Assembly: GCA_963803735.1 (NCBI GenBank)
Contig: CAWDNV010000010.1
Location: forward strand, 992,001 to 1,056,000
Origin: Palsa-189 sp963803735
GTDB lineage: Bacteria > Acidobacteriota > Terriglobia > Acidiferrales > UBA7541
DNA: 64,000 nt
Direction: 5' to 3'
The notes below the pieces were generated by a model. It was given only the letters and a program-made list of their open reading frames with translations, searched no databases and had not been told where the DNA came from. The translations under genes and the position numbers were made by a program. Shown here in pieces: positions 1 through 8,794 of this stretch; position 1 is the stretch's first letter; every line of letters starts with the position of its first letter.

Positions 1-46
1 TCCCGCTAAAGCGCACCCCGGCGCGAATGATGGACACGCCACCGGC

Positions 47-592
47 GTGCCGCCGCACATGCCGATATTGGTGCTCGACGTCGGCTGCGGCGTTCGCAAG
101 CAGCCCGGCGCGATTGGCATCGACCGCAATCCGGCGAGCAAGCCCGACGTGCTGGTCGATCTGGACGAATTCCCATATCCGTTTCCCGATAATAGCTTCG
201 ACCGCATCACGGCCATTCACGTCATCGAGCATTTGAGCGATGTGATCCGCAGCATGGAGGAGTTTCACCGGCTACTCAGGCCGGCCGGGACGCTGCGCAT
301 CGAAACGCCGCACTACACGGATTACAGTTCGTTTTGCGATCCGACGCACAAGAATCATCTGAATAGCTTCAGCTTCCGCTACTTTGGCCACAACCACGGC
401 GGTTTCGGCTACTACTCCGAGGCGCGCTTCCGCGAAATTTCCGTGCGCGTGAAGCTGCTTTCGTTCTGGAAATGGCTGGGATTCGAGTTTCTGGTCAACC
501 ATTTCCCGCGCTACCGCCGCTTCTGGGAGCACTATCTTTGCTATATCGTGCGCGGCAAAGCGATGGAGTTTGAATTCGAGGCAGAGAAGTGA
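47..592 (+). CDS. SAM-dependent methyltransferase (class I, type 11-like)
   Basis: Predicted soluble class I methyltransferase that binds S-adenosylmethionine; the substrate is unknown. The N-terminus carries the glycine-rich motif I (LDVGCG) followed by an acidic residue about 20 residues later (GIDRNP). A motif-IV-like stretch (FDRITAIHVIEHL) and RLLRPAGTLRIETP, the usual post-loop strand, follow. The C-terminal third (YYSEARFREI onwards) is aromatic and basic, as in methyltransferases of polysaccharide or lipid clusters, but this is inference. The listed start is GTG at 47; an ATG at 59 directly before ILVLDVGCG is equally good. The same frame has no stop back to base 1, so the gene could begin left of the window. 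Confidence 0.82.
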   Translation: MPPHMPILVLDVGCGVRKQPGAIGIDRNPASKPDVLVDLDEFPYPFPDNSFDRITAIHVIEHLSDVIRSMEEFHRLLRPAGTLRIETPHYTDYSSFCDPTHKNHLNSFSFRYFGHNHGGFGYYSEARFREISVRVKLLSFWKWLGFEFLVNHFPRYRRFWEHYLCYIVRGKAMEFEFEAEK

Positions 593-1118
593 GGCGCGGT
601 CGCGACGTGCAGTCACCGCGCCGAAAAATCGGCATCACGTGGATGTCGGCAGTGAGGACTTTCGTGTACTGCAGTAAAACCTTCGTCCCCAGGGCTAATA
701 CTGAGGTATTTAACGTATTCCCCATATTCCTATGTATTGAAGCCGCTGTACGCCTGCGCCACAATTGAGCCACTTAACCCGAGCCCCCGGTACATGTGTG
801 TAGCCAGCCTGCGGAATTTGGAGGGGAAGCTATGCCCGAAAGTGTTCGTCGGCAGCGTAAAGCCGAACTATCGTCCCTGCGGGGTCGGGCTGCAAACACA
901 GTGCTCCAGTGGGTCGTGCGCATGACAATGCGGCTTAGCAGGCTTATAGCCGCAGAGCCTTGGAAGCGAACTCGAAGTTCGCCACCCCGCGCGCGCATGC
1001 GCAAGGCACAGGATTGGTCCGTCTCCTTCCGAAATTTATTCAGTTAGCACCGAGCGACGCGAGAAGCCTGGCGTTTCGCGCATCGCCGCGTTCGGCAGTA
1101 GTTTCGAATGCAATTCGG
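593..1118. other. Intergenic region without a recognisable gene
   Basis: About 525 bases between the methyltransferase and the secreted Ig-like protein. The open frames here are short, overlap on both strands and show no domain-like segments. I see no tRNA fold, strong hairpin or terminator. Confidence 0.5.
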
Positions 1119-3041
1119 CTACGGAACCGTGATGGAGATGGCGCCCAGATTCGCGGTGGCGCCGGCCGATTGGGCCTGCACGGTGACGTGAGTCGTAACC
1201 GAGCCGCTGGTCGTTCCCCCGGTCCCACCACTCGTACCGCCGTTCGTTCCGCCTGAGCTACCGCTTCCGCCGCTTCCGGCCGTGCTGCCCGTTGCGCCTG
1301 TGGTGGCGGTTGTTCCTCCGCCCGAGGTGCTGGTGCCCTTGCTCGTCGTGCCGCCGCAGGAGATCAGTCCGGCCGCAAGCACGAGCACCAGTGCGAACGA
1401 TGCGAGTCCTGCCGCGCAGGAACGGGACGGGCGTGCGATACCGCTGAGCGTGAAGAGAGATTCTTCGGCGGCAACAAAGCGAGGCCTCAGAACGAACCCC
1501 AAAGCGAGCAGCGCGGCGAGCAATGCCAGTCCAAAGCCCATCTGTCTAAGACTCAGGGGCAAGTTACGCGAAGGGAAAGGTGGCCGATTCGCGGGCGGCC
1601 GTTGCGTCGTTGAAATTAAAGGTTTGAAAGCAACCTGCACGGTGAGTATCGAATTGGCGCTGCCGTTCGCAGGTAGATTAACTACGCCCGGATTGAAGGT
1701 GCAGCCCACGCCGGAAGGCGCACCGTTGCAGGCCAGACTTACCTGGCCGGTAAAGCCGCCGGTCGAAGTGAGGTTCACGGTGAAATTGGCGGAGCTGCCC
1801 ACGGCAATCGTCGCGCTGGTGGGCGACACCGATCCGCTCATGCTGCCTACAGCGGCGCCTGGCGTAACGGAGAACGCATTTGCCAGCGTCCCACCCGAAT
1901 TACTTTCCGTCGTGCTCGTGACGGTGACATTGCGAGGCCCCACCGCTGCTGTTGGGGCGATTGTGATATTGGCAACGAGTTGTGTCGACGAATTTAGTAC
2001 ACACGAGTTCACCGTGATGCCAGCGCCAAAGCTGCACACCACGTTGCTACCGAAGCCGCTTCCCGCAATCACCACGGTTGGCAAGCTCTGCCCCTGTGCT
2101 CCAAACGAAGGATTCACTGACGTGACTGCTGGCTGGCCCAAGGTTGGGATCTGCTTAGCGAATGTGACGATTTCCATCCCGTAGTTTGCCGCGGGACTGG
2201 CCTTCACCGAAGCCACATAGGAAAGCCCTGGCGCTGCCACGAATTGATCCAGCAAACACACTGTCGCTCCAGACGAATCATTGGTTTGGCTTTCGAGCGT
2301 CCAGCCGTTTCCCGGACTCGAACACGGGGAGTCGGAAGCTTCTGTCGCGCCCCAGGAGAATAAGTATTCATTGAATGCGGTAGTTGTAGCCGAGCCTGAG
2401 GACCACGAAGCCGTCGGACTTAGTGATTCGTTGTAAGCGGATTGGTCGAGCTCCTGGCAATCCAAACAGGTCAAGCCCGAAACTTCCGCAACGGCGATCA
2501 AGGCATAAGTGGCGCCACCACTGAAATTCAAGGTGACCGTACCCGCGCCAAGACCAGCGAGTTGGTTGCCGTGATTGGGGCCATAGTAGAAGTTTGTATA
2601 GAAAGGTCCGCCCGATCCATTGTGAAAGATAGAAGTCGGCAACCCCCGGTTAAGGCTCTCCACGTCCCCTGCTCCGCCGCCTACCTCTCCAATCGTTACG
2701 CCGGTAATATCGGCAGGCGAAAAGGTCACGCCCACGATGATGGTGGCGCGTTGGTGAATAATCTGGGGAAGCGTGACCGTAATAGTTCCCGAGGACGTGG
2801 GGTGCAAACTGAACGTGGCCACTTGGTTGGGCTTTGGAGGCTGAGGCGCTTGTGCTGAAAGCCAGGGCGCGGCAAAAGTAAGTGCACTGAGCACAATTGC
2901 GATGGGCGCAAGCCAGGAAGCTGCTCTCCGAACAGTTCGACGCGGATTTGACGAGAGTATCGCCGCTGCGATCATCTGCACGCGCCGGGAATGCGAATAA
3001 GAAGAGTTGAAACGCCCCAAAAGTATGGTTCGCACGTCCAT
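1119..3041 (-). CDS. Large exported protein with IPT/TIG and Ig-like domains
   Basis: 640-residue predicted cell-surface or secreted protein. After a basic N-terminus there is a hydrophobic export segment at about residues 43-64 ending ALS/AQA. A jelly-roll-like region of roughly 200 residues follows, then an IPT/TIG domain (about 305-390; VTSVNPSFGAQGQ and IAGSGFGSN) and an Ig-like domain (about 400-475; VSPTSATIAVGSS). Near the C-terminus are two further hydrophobic stretches, the second ending in a lipobox-like LISC, and then a Gly/Ser/Thr-rich linker. This architecture is common in Acidobacteriota exported proteins of unknown role, probably adhesion or matrix contact. The start at 3041 is supported by AGGGAG a few bases upstream. 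It is transcribed alone; no neighbour suggests a partner. Confidence 0.75.
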   Translation of the reverse strand: MDVRTILLGRFNSSYSHSRRVQMIAAAILSSNPRRTVRRAASWLAPIAIVLSALTFAAPWLSAQAPQPPKPNQVATFSLHPTSSGTITVTLPQIIHQRATIIVGVTFSPADITGVTIGEVGGGAGDVESLNRGLPTSIFHNGSGGPFYTNFYYGPNHGNQLAGLGAGTVTLNFSGGATYALIAVAEVSGLTCLDCQELDQSAYNESLSPTASWSSGSATTTAFNEYLFSWGATEASDSPCSSPGNGWTLESQTNDSSGATVCLLDQFVAAPGLSYVASVKASPAANYGMEIVTFAKQIPTLGQPAVTSVNPSFGAQGQSLPTVVIAGSGFGSNVVCSFGAGITVNSCVLNSSTQLVANITIAPTAAVGPRNVTVTSTTESNSGGTLANAFSVTPGAAVGSMSGSVSPTSATIAVGSSANFTVNLTSTGGFTGQVSLACNGAPSGVGCTFNPGVVNLPANGSANSILTVQVAFKPLISTTQRPPANRPPFPSRNLPLSLRQMGFGLALLAALLALGFVLRPRFVAAEESLFTLSGIARPSRSCAAGLASFALVLVLAAGLISCGGTTSKGTSTSGGGTTATTGATGSTAGSGGSGSSGGTNGGTSGGTGGTTSGSVTTHVTVQAQSAGATANLGAISITVP

Positions 3042-3351
3042 AGATCTCCCTAAACGGAACCTCGCTTCTCAAGCCGGACTTTCGTGGCGATCGAAAACTG
3101 CCTCCGCCGAACAGAAGAGCGGGCCTGAGCCTGGAGTGGCTGATCTTCGTCACAGGGGACACACGCCCTGTGTCATATACCGTTGAGCGGAGATTACCCG
3201 AGGGCCCTTCTCGCGTGAATACTACAAATGCAGTGGCGGCCACTAGGGGAATCAAGTAGGCGACTTAGAGGCTTGGGGTTAGTTCTTTACTGCAGCGCGG
3301 TCGCCAACGAAACGAGCCATGATTGCTCCGTTACGGGGAGACAACCACAAG
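3042..3351. other. Intergenic region with a small inverted repeat
   Basis: Leader region of the Ig-like protein gene and downstream flank of the DUF2207 gene. A 7-bp inverted repeat (CACAGGG at 3151-3157 and CCCTGTG at 3166-3172) lies about 110 bases upstream of the start at 3041. It may be an operator or a leader hairpin. No gene is seen. Confidence 0.35.
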
Positions 3352-5223
3352 CTAGCGCGTGGTTGTGGTGACGACGCAGGCTTCGGCGAGGTGATCGCCC
3401 CACGGCTCGCGCACCTCGAGCGCGATGGCATAGGGCATAAATTCCGATGAAGCGGCCGAGTGCGGATCGGCAGCGGTGAGGCGCTGCAGGCGGTCTTGTT
3501 CGACTTTTTGCAGGAATAGGCGGAAGCCTTCGATCTGTTCGAGGGTTTGGCGTCCTTGCGGCGTGAGGCGCTTCAGCGCAGGAAACGCTGCGAGATTGAT
3601 GAAAACCAGCGCGAGCAACGAAAGCGCATAGGCCAGCGACGCGCTGGACTTCAGTTGCCAAAGAACGAAGCCGCCGCCTGCGCCGAATACGGCGACGACC
3701 GCCGAGCCGAGTAGCACTTCTTTTGCCCCGCCGAGTCCGCGCATGATGCGGCTCCAGGCCGGCAGCAACGTCATCACTACGATCAGCCCGAGGAAAAAGA
3801 AGCAGAAGAAAAACCACCAGGTGAGGAATAGCAGCGTCATCAGGTCGCCATTTCGACCGTGCGCGGTAAGCGCCATAGCGATTGCGGTGAGAAACGAGAC
3901 GAATGTGCCCAGCACCAGCCAGCGCGCATTGCGCGTGAAGTAAACGTTGTTCAGCCTTTTCTGCGCCTCAACATTGATCTGAAGGAGATAGCTATTCAGC
4001 GGCCCGCCATTTTTCGTATCGAGAACAACTGTCGGGCCATCCTCGAAGAGTTCGTAAAACAAGCCCAGCTCTTCTGGGGCCAAGGATGGCTGCAGACTCT
4101 TCGGATCGACGGACTTGAGCTGTGTGAGCTTGTACTTTCCGTTTTGGGGCTCGATCTCGATGCAGCCGCGAGCTGCGAGCTGCGCAATCGTGGCCGCGAG
4201 CGTGCGGCCGTCGCAGCCGGTGGTGCGGATGTAGCGCATCGCCGCGGGCGAAAGGCCCTGTGGCGGCTGATACCGAATGGCGATGGCGTCGCGCTGCGGC
4301 TGTCGGCCAAGCGCGAGCCACACGACGACGTAGTAGAGGAGCAGCAGCGCGGGCGCGATCAGCAGGCCGCCGTCGTGCGCCAGTGGTCCCAATGCAGGCG
4401 GCGTCAGGAATCCTTTCGGCCAAGTGAGTGAGACGCTCAGGCTTTGCGCTGTCCGGAGGTTCGCGGTGCGAAACTCGAAGCCATCGGCAATAGCGGTGTG
4501 CTCGAGTTGCTTTCCACCGGGCCGCCCGGGCGTCGCGCCGCGGCCGCCCGCGTAGGCTTCTACGGTGACCACGCTGGCCGGCACTTCCGGCGGCAGGTGT
4601 ACGCGCAAGACGGCTTCGTCGGCGGGCAATCGCCAATAGTGGCCGAGCGCGTTCCAGTAAAGCTGATCGTGACCGGGCAGGAACTGCGTCACGCCATCGG
4701 CTTCGTAGCGCACTACGAAGTGATGGTCGCCGGGTGAGAGCGGCTCCCACGGCACGATGCGCACCTGTTCGTAAGCGGAATCGCCGCCCTGTTCGTAAGA
4801 GACGGGCGTGCCGTCTTCGCTGACTTCCAGAATTTTGACGCGAATGCCGGTGTCTTTTTGATATTCACCGACGAGGCGCCGGTCCCAGCGCGCTTCGGAA
4901 TCGATGGGAAGATCGCGGACCATGCCGTAACGGAAGTAGTCGCCTTCACTGTGCGCCACGAACTCTTCGCGTATTTCGAGAGTGGCGTCTTTGCGCAGCG
5001 TGACGTCACTTGCAAAGGAGACGATGCGGTCCAGCGGCTCCGATTGCGATTTTGATTGCGCGATTCCCTGCCCTGCGGGACGCGGGGCGGGCCGTGCCGC
5101 CAGCTGCGCCTTTTTTATTGCGCGCGACCGCCGAATCATGGGCGCCATCCGCGGATACATGAAGGCGAACATGATCGCCAGGCTAAAAACGAATGACAGC
5201 ACAGATTTGAGGGCGCGCGGCAT
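3352..5223 (-). CDS. DUF2207 family membrane protein
   Basis: 623-residue membrane protein. It has an N-terminal hydrophobic anchor (about 7-26), then an extracytoplasmic beta-rich DUF2207 domain (about 65-270) with characteristic blocks such as FRYGMVRDLP, FVVRYEADG and QLYWNALGHYWRLP. Five or so further membrane spans follow: one at about 287-307, and pairs around 435-490 and 515-555. The C-terminus is cytoplasmic-looking and ends in a Thr-rich tail rather than the Gly-rich tail common in the family. The function of DUF2207 is unknown. Starting at 5223 puts the start codon only about 13 bases from a very large hairpin, with no clear ribosome-binding site between them. A downstream start would remove the anchor, so I keep this one. 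Confidence 0.8.
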   Translation of the reverse strand: MPRALKSVLSFVFSLAIMFAFMYPRMAPMIRRSRAIKKAQLAARPAPRPAGQGIAQSKSQSEPLDRIVSFASDVTLRKDATLEIREEFVAHSEGDYFRYGMVRDLPIDSEARWDRRLVGEYQKDTGIRVKILEVSEDGTPVSYEQGGDSAYEQVRIVPWEPLSPGDHHFVVRYEADGVTQFLPGHDQLYWNALGHYWRLPADEAVLRVHLPPEVPASVVTVEAYAGGRGATPGRPGGKQLEHTAIADGFEFRTANLRTAQSLSVSLTWPKGFLTPPALGPLAHDGGLLIAPALLLLYYVVVWLALGRQPQRDAIAIRYQPPQGLSPAAMRYIRTTGCDGRTLAATIAQLAARGCIEIEPQNGKYKLTQLKSVDPKSLQPSLAPEELGLFYELFEDGPTVVLDTKNGGPLNSYLLQINVEAQKRLNNVYFTRNARWLVLGTFVSFLTAIAMALTAHGRNGDLMTLLFLTWWFFFCFFFLGLIVVMTLLPAWSRIMRGLGGAKEVLLGSAVVAVFGAGGGFVLWQLKSSASLAYALSLLALVFINLAAFPALKRLTPQGRQTLEQIEGFRLFLQKVEQDRLQRLTAADPHSAASSEFMPYAIALEVREPWGDHLAEACVVTTTTR

Positions 5224-5236
5224 ATGAGTTTTTTAG

Positions 5237-5319
5237 GCCGAAAAAGTGACATTTCTTCGTTAACGCGCGAAAGCTCCTGATTTCCATGACTTTCGCGCGA
5301 AGAAACGGCCTTTTTCGGC
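5237..5319. repeat. Long imperfect palindrome upstream of the DUF2207 gene
   Basis: Two nested complementary blocks. GCCGAAAAAG (5237-5246) pairs with CTTTTTCGGC (5310-5319). TTTCTTCG plus CGCGCGAAAG (5252-5273) pairs with CTTTCGCGCG plus AAGAAA (5290-5305), with a 16-base loop and a short bulge. It lies in the leader of the leftward gene at 3352-5223, so it could act as an attenuator, an RNA stability element or a protein-binding cruciform. The assignment to regulation is inference. Confidence 0.6.
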
Positions 5320-5509
5320 TCGACAACACCACTACTGCGTACCCATATTTTATCGGTGGACTGATGCGGCCGGTTGGGAATGCGCTCGGCAAGTGGCGTT
5401 TCACTCAATACTGAACACGTGACACATCGCGTCGCTTGCCCGGCGGGAGAACTGGGCTACAATCCCGCTGCCCTTTGGGTGCCTATCGGGAATCCAAAGG
5501 CGAGAACCC

Positions 5510-6205
5510 ATGAAATTAATCCGTGAGATGCCGGACCTGTTTCGGCTGGTCGGCCGCCTGCCCATCAATTCTTACTTCGTGCGCGAAGACGACGGCCTGA
5601 CGCTGGTGGATGCGAATCTGCCGGGCCGCGCGACGCGTATCGTGGAAATTGCTCTGCGTCTCGAACTGCCCATCCGCCGTATCGTGTTGACGCACGCGCA
5701 TATGGACCACACGGGCTCGCTCGATGCCATCTGCGAACTTTTGCCGAGCGCGGACGTCTTCATCGGCGCGCGCGAATCGCGGCTGCTTGAAGGAAATTTA
5801 TCGCTCGATCGCACCGAGCCGCAGAAGAAGATCCGCGGCCGCTTCGCCCCGGTGAAGACACAGCCGGGACTGCTGGATCCCGGTGATCACGTCGGATCCC
5901 TACGGGCCCTTTCGACGCCGGGACACACGCCGGGGCACTTTTCGTTTTTCGACGAACGCAACGGTGCGCTGCTGACCGGCGATGCTTTTCAAACCGCCGG
6001 CGGCGTGGCTGTGGCCGGCGATCTGCGGTTGCTCTTCCCTTTTCCGGCGATCTTCACCTGGGATAAGAAGCTGGCGCTCGAGAGCGCGCTCCTGTTGCGC
6101 GATCTCAATCCCACCTGCCTCGCTCCGGGCCACGGTAAAGTTGTGCAACTTCCCCTGATGAAGATCGAACGCGCCATCCGCCGCGCCGCCCGCAATTTCA
6201 GCTGA
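5510..6205 (+). CDS. MBL-fold metallo-hydrolase
   Basis: 231-residue soluble metallo-beta-lactamase-fold hydrolase. The dinuclear metal site is clear: THAHMDHTGS (HxHxDH motif, about residues 62-71), GHTPGH near residue 140, the acidic LLTGDAF near residue 158 and a late His in APGHGK near residue 208. It is a compact glyoxalase-II-like or lactonase-like member; the substrate cannot be read from sequence. The start ATG at 5510 follows AAAGGCGAGAACCC, a plausible ribosome-binding site. The aminotransferase gene converges from the right. Confidence 0.88.
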   Translation: MKLIREMPDLFRLVGRLPINSYFVREDDGLTLVDANLPGRATRIVEIALRLELPIRRIVLTHAHMDHTGSLDAICELLPSADVFIGARESRLLEGNLSLDRTEPQKKIRGRFAPVKTQPGLLDPGDHVGSLRALSTPGHTPGHFSFFDERNGALLTGDAFQTAGGVAVAGDLRLLFPFPAIFTWDKKLALESALLLRDLNPTCLAPGHGKVVQLPLMKIERAIRRAARNFS

Positions 6206-6256
6206 AGCAAAATTGGTCCACGCTGCGGCGTCGAGCGGAAAAGCTCACGCGTAGCG

Positions 6257-7417
6257 TCATTCAGACAAAATCTTCATGAAGCGGGAAATGTCTTCAGGAG
6301 TGTTGTAGATGTGAGGCGAGACGCGCAAAGCGTTTTCCCGCAGGCTCACCGAGACTTGCGCGGCGCGCAGCTTTTCGTACAGAGCTTGAGTCTCCTGGGG
6401 ATCGCGGGCAGAAACGCATATGTAGGGCCCTCGGCGTGCACGTTCCGCCGGGGATGCGAGAGAACAATTCGTACGCGGCAGGCCGTCGATGATTTCCGCG
6501 AGAAGCGCGTCATTATACCGTTCGACCGCCTCCACCCCGATACGCAGCACAAAATCGAGAGCAGAATCAAAAGCGGCGAGATTTGTGAAGCTCGCGGGCT
6601 CAGCGGAGTCCCAACGACGCGCACCCGGCGCCGGACGCAGATTGCCGCTCGGCAAGGCATGAAATTCCCGCGCACCTTCCAGGGCCATGAAATAAATGGC
6701 GCCCAGCGGTAATCGCTCGGTCCATTCGCTCGCCACCCAGAAAAATCCGGTGCCGTAAGGGCCGAAAAGCCATTTGTACCCGCTGCAAACCGCCATCGAA
6801 GCGCCGAGTTCACGAAGATCGATCTTCATGGCTCCAGCGCATTGGGCGAGATCGAGCACCAGCGCCGTGCCGAATTTTTCACAGGCGCGCGCCACGCGCG
6901 CAGCATCGAGCCGAGCTCCGTTATCGAAACGCACGAGGCTGGCTGAGATTACCCGCGTCTGCGGTCCGATCGCGTCTATATAGTCATCGGCGGAAATGAA
7001 TCGCCCCTTAGGCTCGACCACGCGCACGCGTAGTTTTCCGGCCTCCTGATAGCGGAGCCAGGTGGAAAAATGCGCGGGAAACTCTCCGCGCCCGACCAGA
7101 ACTTCGTCGCCCGGCTTCCAGTCGATGCCCGCGGCGACGGCCGCGAGTCCCGCGCTCGTGCCGGTGGTCACGGCAATTTCGTCGGGCCGTCCGCCGACGA
7201 GGCGCGCCACCTTCTCCCGAATTCGATCGGGTAGATCGAAATACGCGCTGTCGGGCACCCGATAAGGATGCTTTTTCCACTCGAGCGCGGCCACCGCTTC
7301 ACGGACGGCAGCCAGCGGCATGGGTCCTTGCAGGGAGGCGTTCAGATAAGCGACGCCTTCGAATTCAGCAAACGCGCTGCGGTAGTCGGTCGCCAAAGAT
7401 GCGGTCTGAGTTGTCAT
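6257..7417 (-). CDS. PLP-dependent aminotransferase class V
   Basis: 386-residue class V aminotransferase, SufS/NifS-like fold, cytosolic. The Schiff-base lysine is in CSGYKWLFGPYGTG (about residue 215). The cofactor-contacting acid is in VLDLAQCAG (about residue 189), and TTGTSAGLA (about 84-92) forms the phosphate-binding turn. The C-terminal domain contains the expected ENALRVSPHIYNTPEDI block. A catalytic Cys of the kind used by cysteine desulfurases is not obvious in the usual C-terminal loop. I therefore call it a generic class V enzyme (isopenicillin-N-epimerase-like or selenocysteine-lyase-like) rather than a desulfurase. ATG at 7417 is preferred over the TTG six bases upstream. Confidence 0.86.
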   Translation of the reverse strand: MTTQTASLATDYRSAFAEFEGVAYLNASLQGPMPLAAVREAVAALEWKKHPYRVPDSAYFDLPDRIREKVARLVGGRPDEIAVTTGTSAGLAAVAAGIDWKPGDEVLVGRGEFPAHFSTWLRYQEAGKLRVRVVEPKGRFISADDYIDAIGPQTRVISASLVRFDNGARLDAARVARACEKFGTALVLDLAQCAGAMKIDLRELGASMAVCSGYKWLFGPYGTGFFWVASEWTERLPLGAIYFMALEGAREFHALPSGNLRPAPGARRWDSAEPASFTNLAAFDSALDFVLRIGVEAVERYNDALLAEIIDGLPRTNCSLASPAERARRGPYICVSARDPQETQALYEKLRAAQVSVSLRENALRVSPHIYNTPEDISRFMKILSE

Positions 7418-8058
7418 GCTCAAATTTTAGCGGCTGCTCATCGCGGTGAACAGGGTTGGCGGATCGGGCGTTCAGGACAATTTGGACTGTCGCGTGAAAT
7501 GCGGGCTGGGCGCGTCGAAATAGAATCGAACGCGGCACCCGCCGCCCCGCCCGCCATTTCGGCTGAAAGCATACCTAAGGAACGCTTTCTAAACCTTTGT
7601 ATATCGAGATGAGGCGACACCGGGCGGGGTGCAAGCATCATAAGTTTAGCTTGGCCCTCGGGTAACAAGTAGCGGGCTGGGTGCTCCGGAAGCGGCGCGA
7701 CGAGCTAGGGTGGGGCAAGGCGGTACGATTCCGAGTTGTTCGCCCGGCGCCAGAAACGGAGCATCTAGCCCTTTAACTGTAGTCCGAGGGGGGTTCCTCC
7801 CGCATTCCTGTCAGCTAGCCTTCCGTGACTCAGTCCTTCTAACTTCATACATCTCGAAAGCGCATGGGCTTGGTATCGCCAGAATCCGGCGAACTGAACG
7901 AGGTGACCAAAGTGCCAGGGTTTATTCCCCCGTCTCTGAACTGTCCCCGGGATCAGTAGATTTGCTCCGGAAAGGCATCTAGATTGAGCTTATCGGCGAG
8001 TTCCCTCGTCTTGCTTTGAACGGCCATGTGCTGAGTAGACATGGGTTGGGGGGGGATG
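7418..8058. other. Intergenic region before the pilin gene
   Basis: About 640 bases with only short overlapping open frames on both strands and no domain-like translation. Immediately before the pilin start there is a run of eight G residues (8048-8055) that could serve as, or obscure, the ribosome-binding site. No RNA gene was recognised. Confidence 0.45.
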
Positions 8059-8623
8059 ATGCGCAACGAAGAAAAGGGCTTCTCACTGATCGAACTATTG
8101 ATCGTGGTGGCAGTTCTTTTGATTATCGCCGCCTTCGCCATTCCCAACTTCGTGCGGTCGAAGATGGCTGCCAATCAATCCTCGGCGGTGGGGTCCTTGC
8201 GCACGATGAATACGGCGTGCATCGCCTATTCCACAACCTATGGCCAATTTCCCACAAATCTGACAGATCTGGGTCCTGTAGTGGCTAACGGAAACGGAAA
8301 TGGCAACGGGAACGGTAATGGGAATGGGAATGGGAATGGGAATGGGAATGGGAATGGCAATGGGAATGGCAACGGGAACGCGCAGAATGGGCCCAGTTGC
8401 ACCCTCTGCCGACTTAATTGACTCCGTGCTGGCGAGTGGGATCAAGAGCGGCTACATATTTTCGTACGCGGCCGGCGGAGCCAATCAGTCTTACTCGATT
8501 ACGGCAACACCCATCTCCGTGGGTGCGACCGGACAGAATATGTACCTCACCGATCAGTCGGGCGTCATCCGCGTAGACACCTCAGGTTCAGGTGCAACTG
8601 CTGCCAGCACCCCAATTGGATAA
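8059..8623 (+). pseudogene. Type IV pilin (PilA-like), interrupted by a frameshift
   Basis: Class III prepilin. A short leader, MRNEEKG, is followed by FSLIELLIVVAVLLIIAAFAIPNF, with the prepilin-peptidase site after Gly7 and Glu5 of the mature protein present. The globular part begins normally (RSKMAANQSSAVGSLRT) and then carries an Asn-Gly tract encoded by a hexanucleotide repeat. Directly after it the frame ends at about 8421, while the expected pilin continuation (VAPSADLIDSVLASG to ATPISV) is in the +1 frame up to 8623. Removing one C from the GGGCCC near 8390 would restore one frame. ATG at 8041, 8056 and 8059 are all possible; 8059 gives the usual short leader. The lesion may be real, phase-variable or a sequencing error. 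Confidence 0.75.
8287..8380 (+). repeat. Hexanucleotide repeat encoding an Asn-Gly tract in the pilin
   Basis: Roughly fifteen tandem 6-base units, variants of GGGAAT/GGAAAC/GGCAAC, encode alternating Gly-Asn. The central units are identical. Because the unit is six bases long, copy-number slippage alone would keep the frame; the frameshift lies just downstream. Confidence 0.85.
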
Positions 8624-8794
8624 AAGTTCGAATTATTCTTCTCTTACGTCTCGCCTATCCGGCGAAAGGCAGATCCCAAGCACGATAAAAATGTCACTGA
8701 TGCCGTACTTTGCCTTCGAGCATAATAGGAGCTCGACGCTTCCCCGCGATTATGGTTTGCTTCGGCGAGTGCGAGTTATGGTAGACTCGCGCGC

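Noticed and set aside
593..1118. Short ORFs between the methyltransferase and the Ig-like gene
   Set aside because: Overlapping frames on both strands without protein-like pattern or ribosome-binding sites.
1282..2184. 300-codon open frame on the + strand
   Set aside because: Antisense to the secreted Ig-like protein, low-complexity translation (Pro/Val/Ala), no ribosome-binding site.
3150..3175. CACAGGG...CCCTGTG as a possible cyclic-di-GMP (GEMM) riboswitch element
   Set aside because: The conserved GEMM core (GCAAACC and GACGCAAAGCC elements) is not found in the leader, only a short inverted repeat.
8287..8380. Repeat tract considered as a CRISPR array
   Set aside because: Six-base units with no spacers, inside a coding region; no cas genes anywhere in the window.
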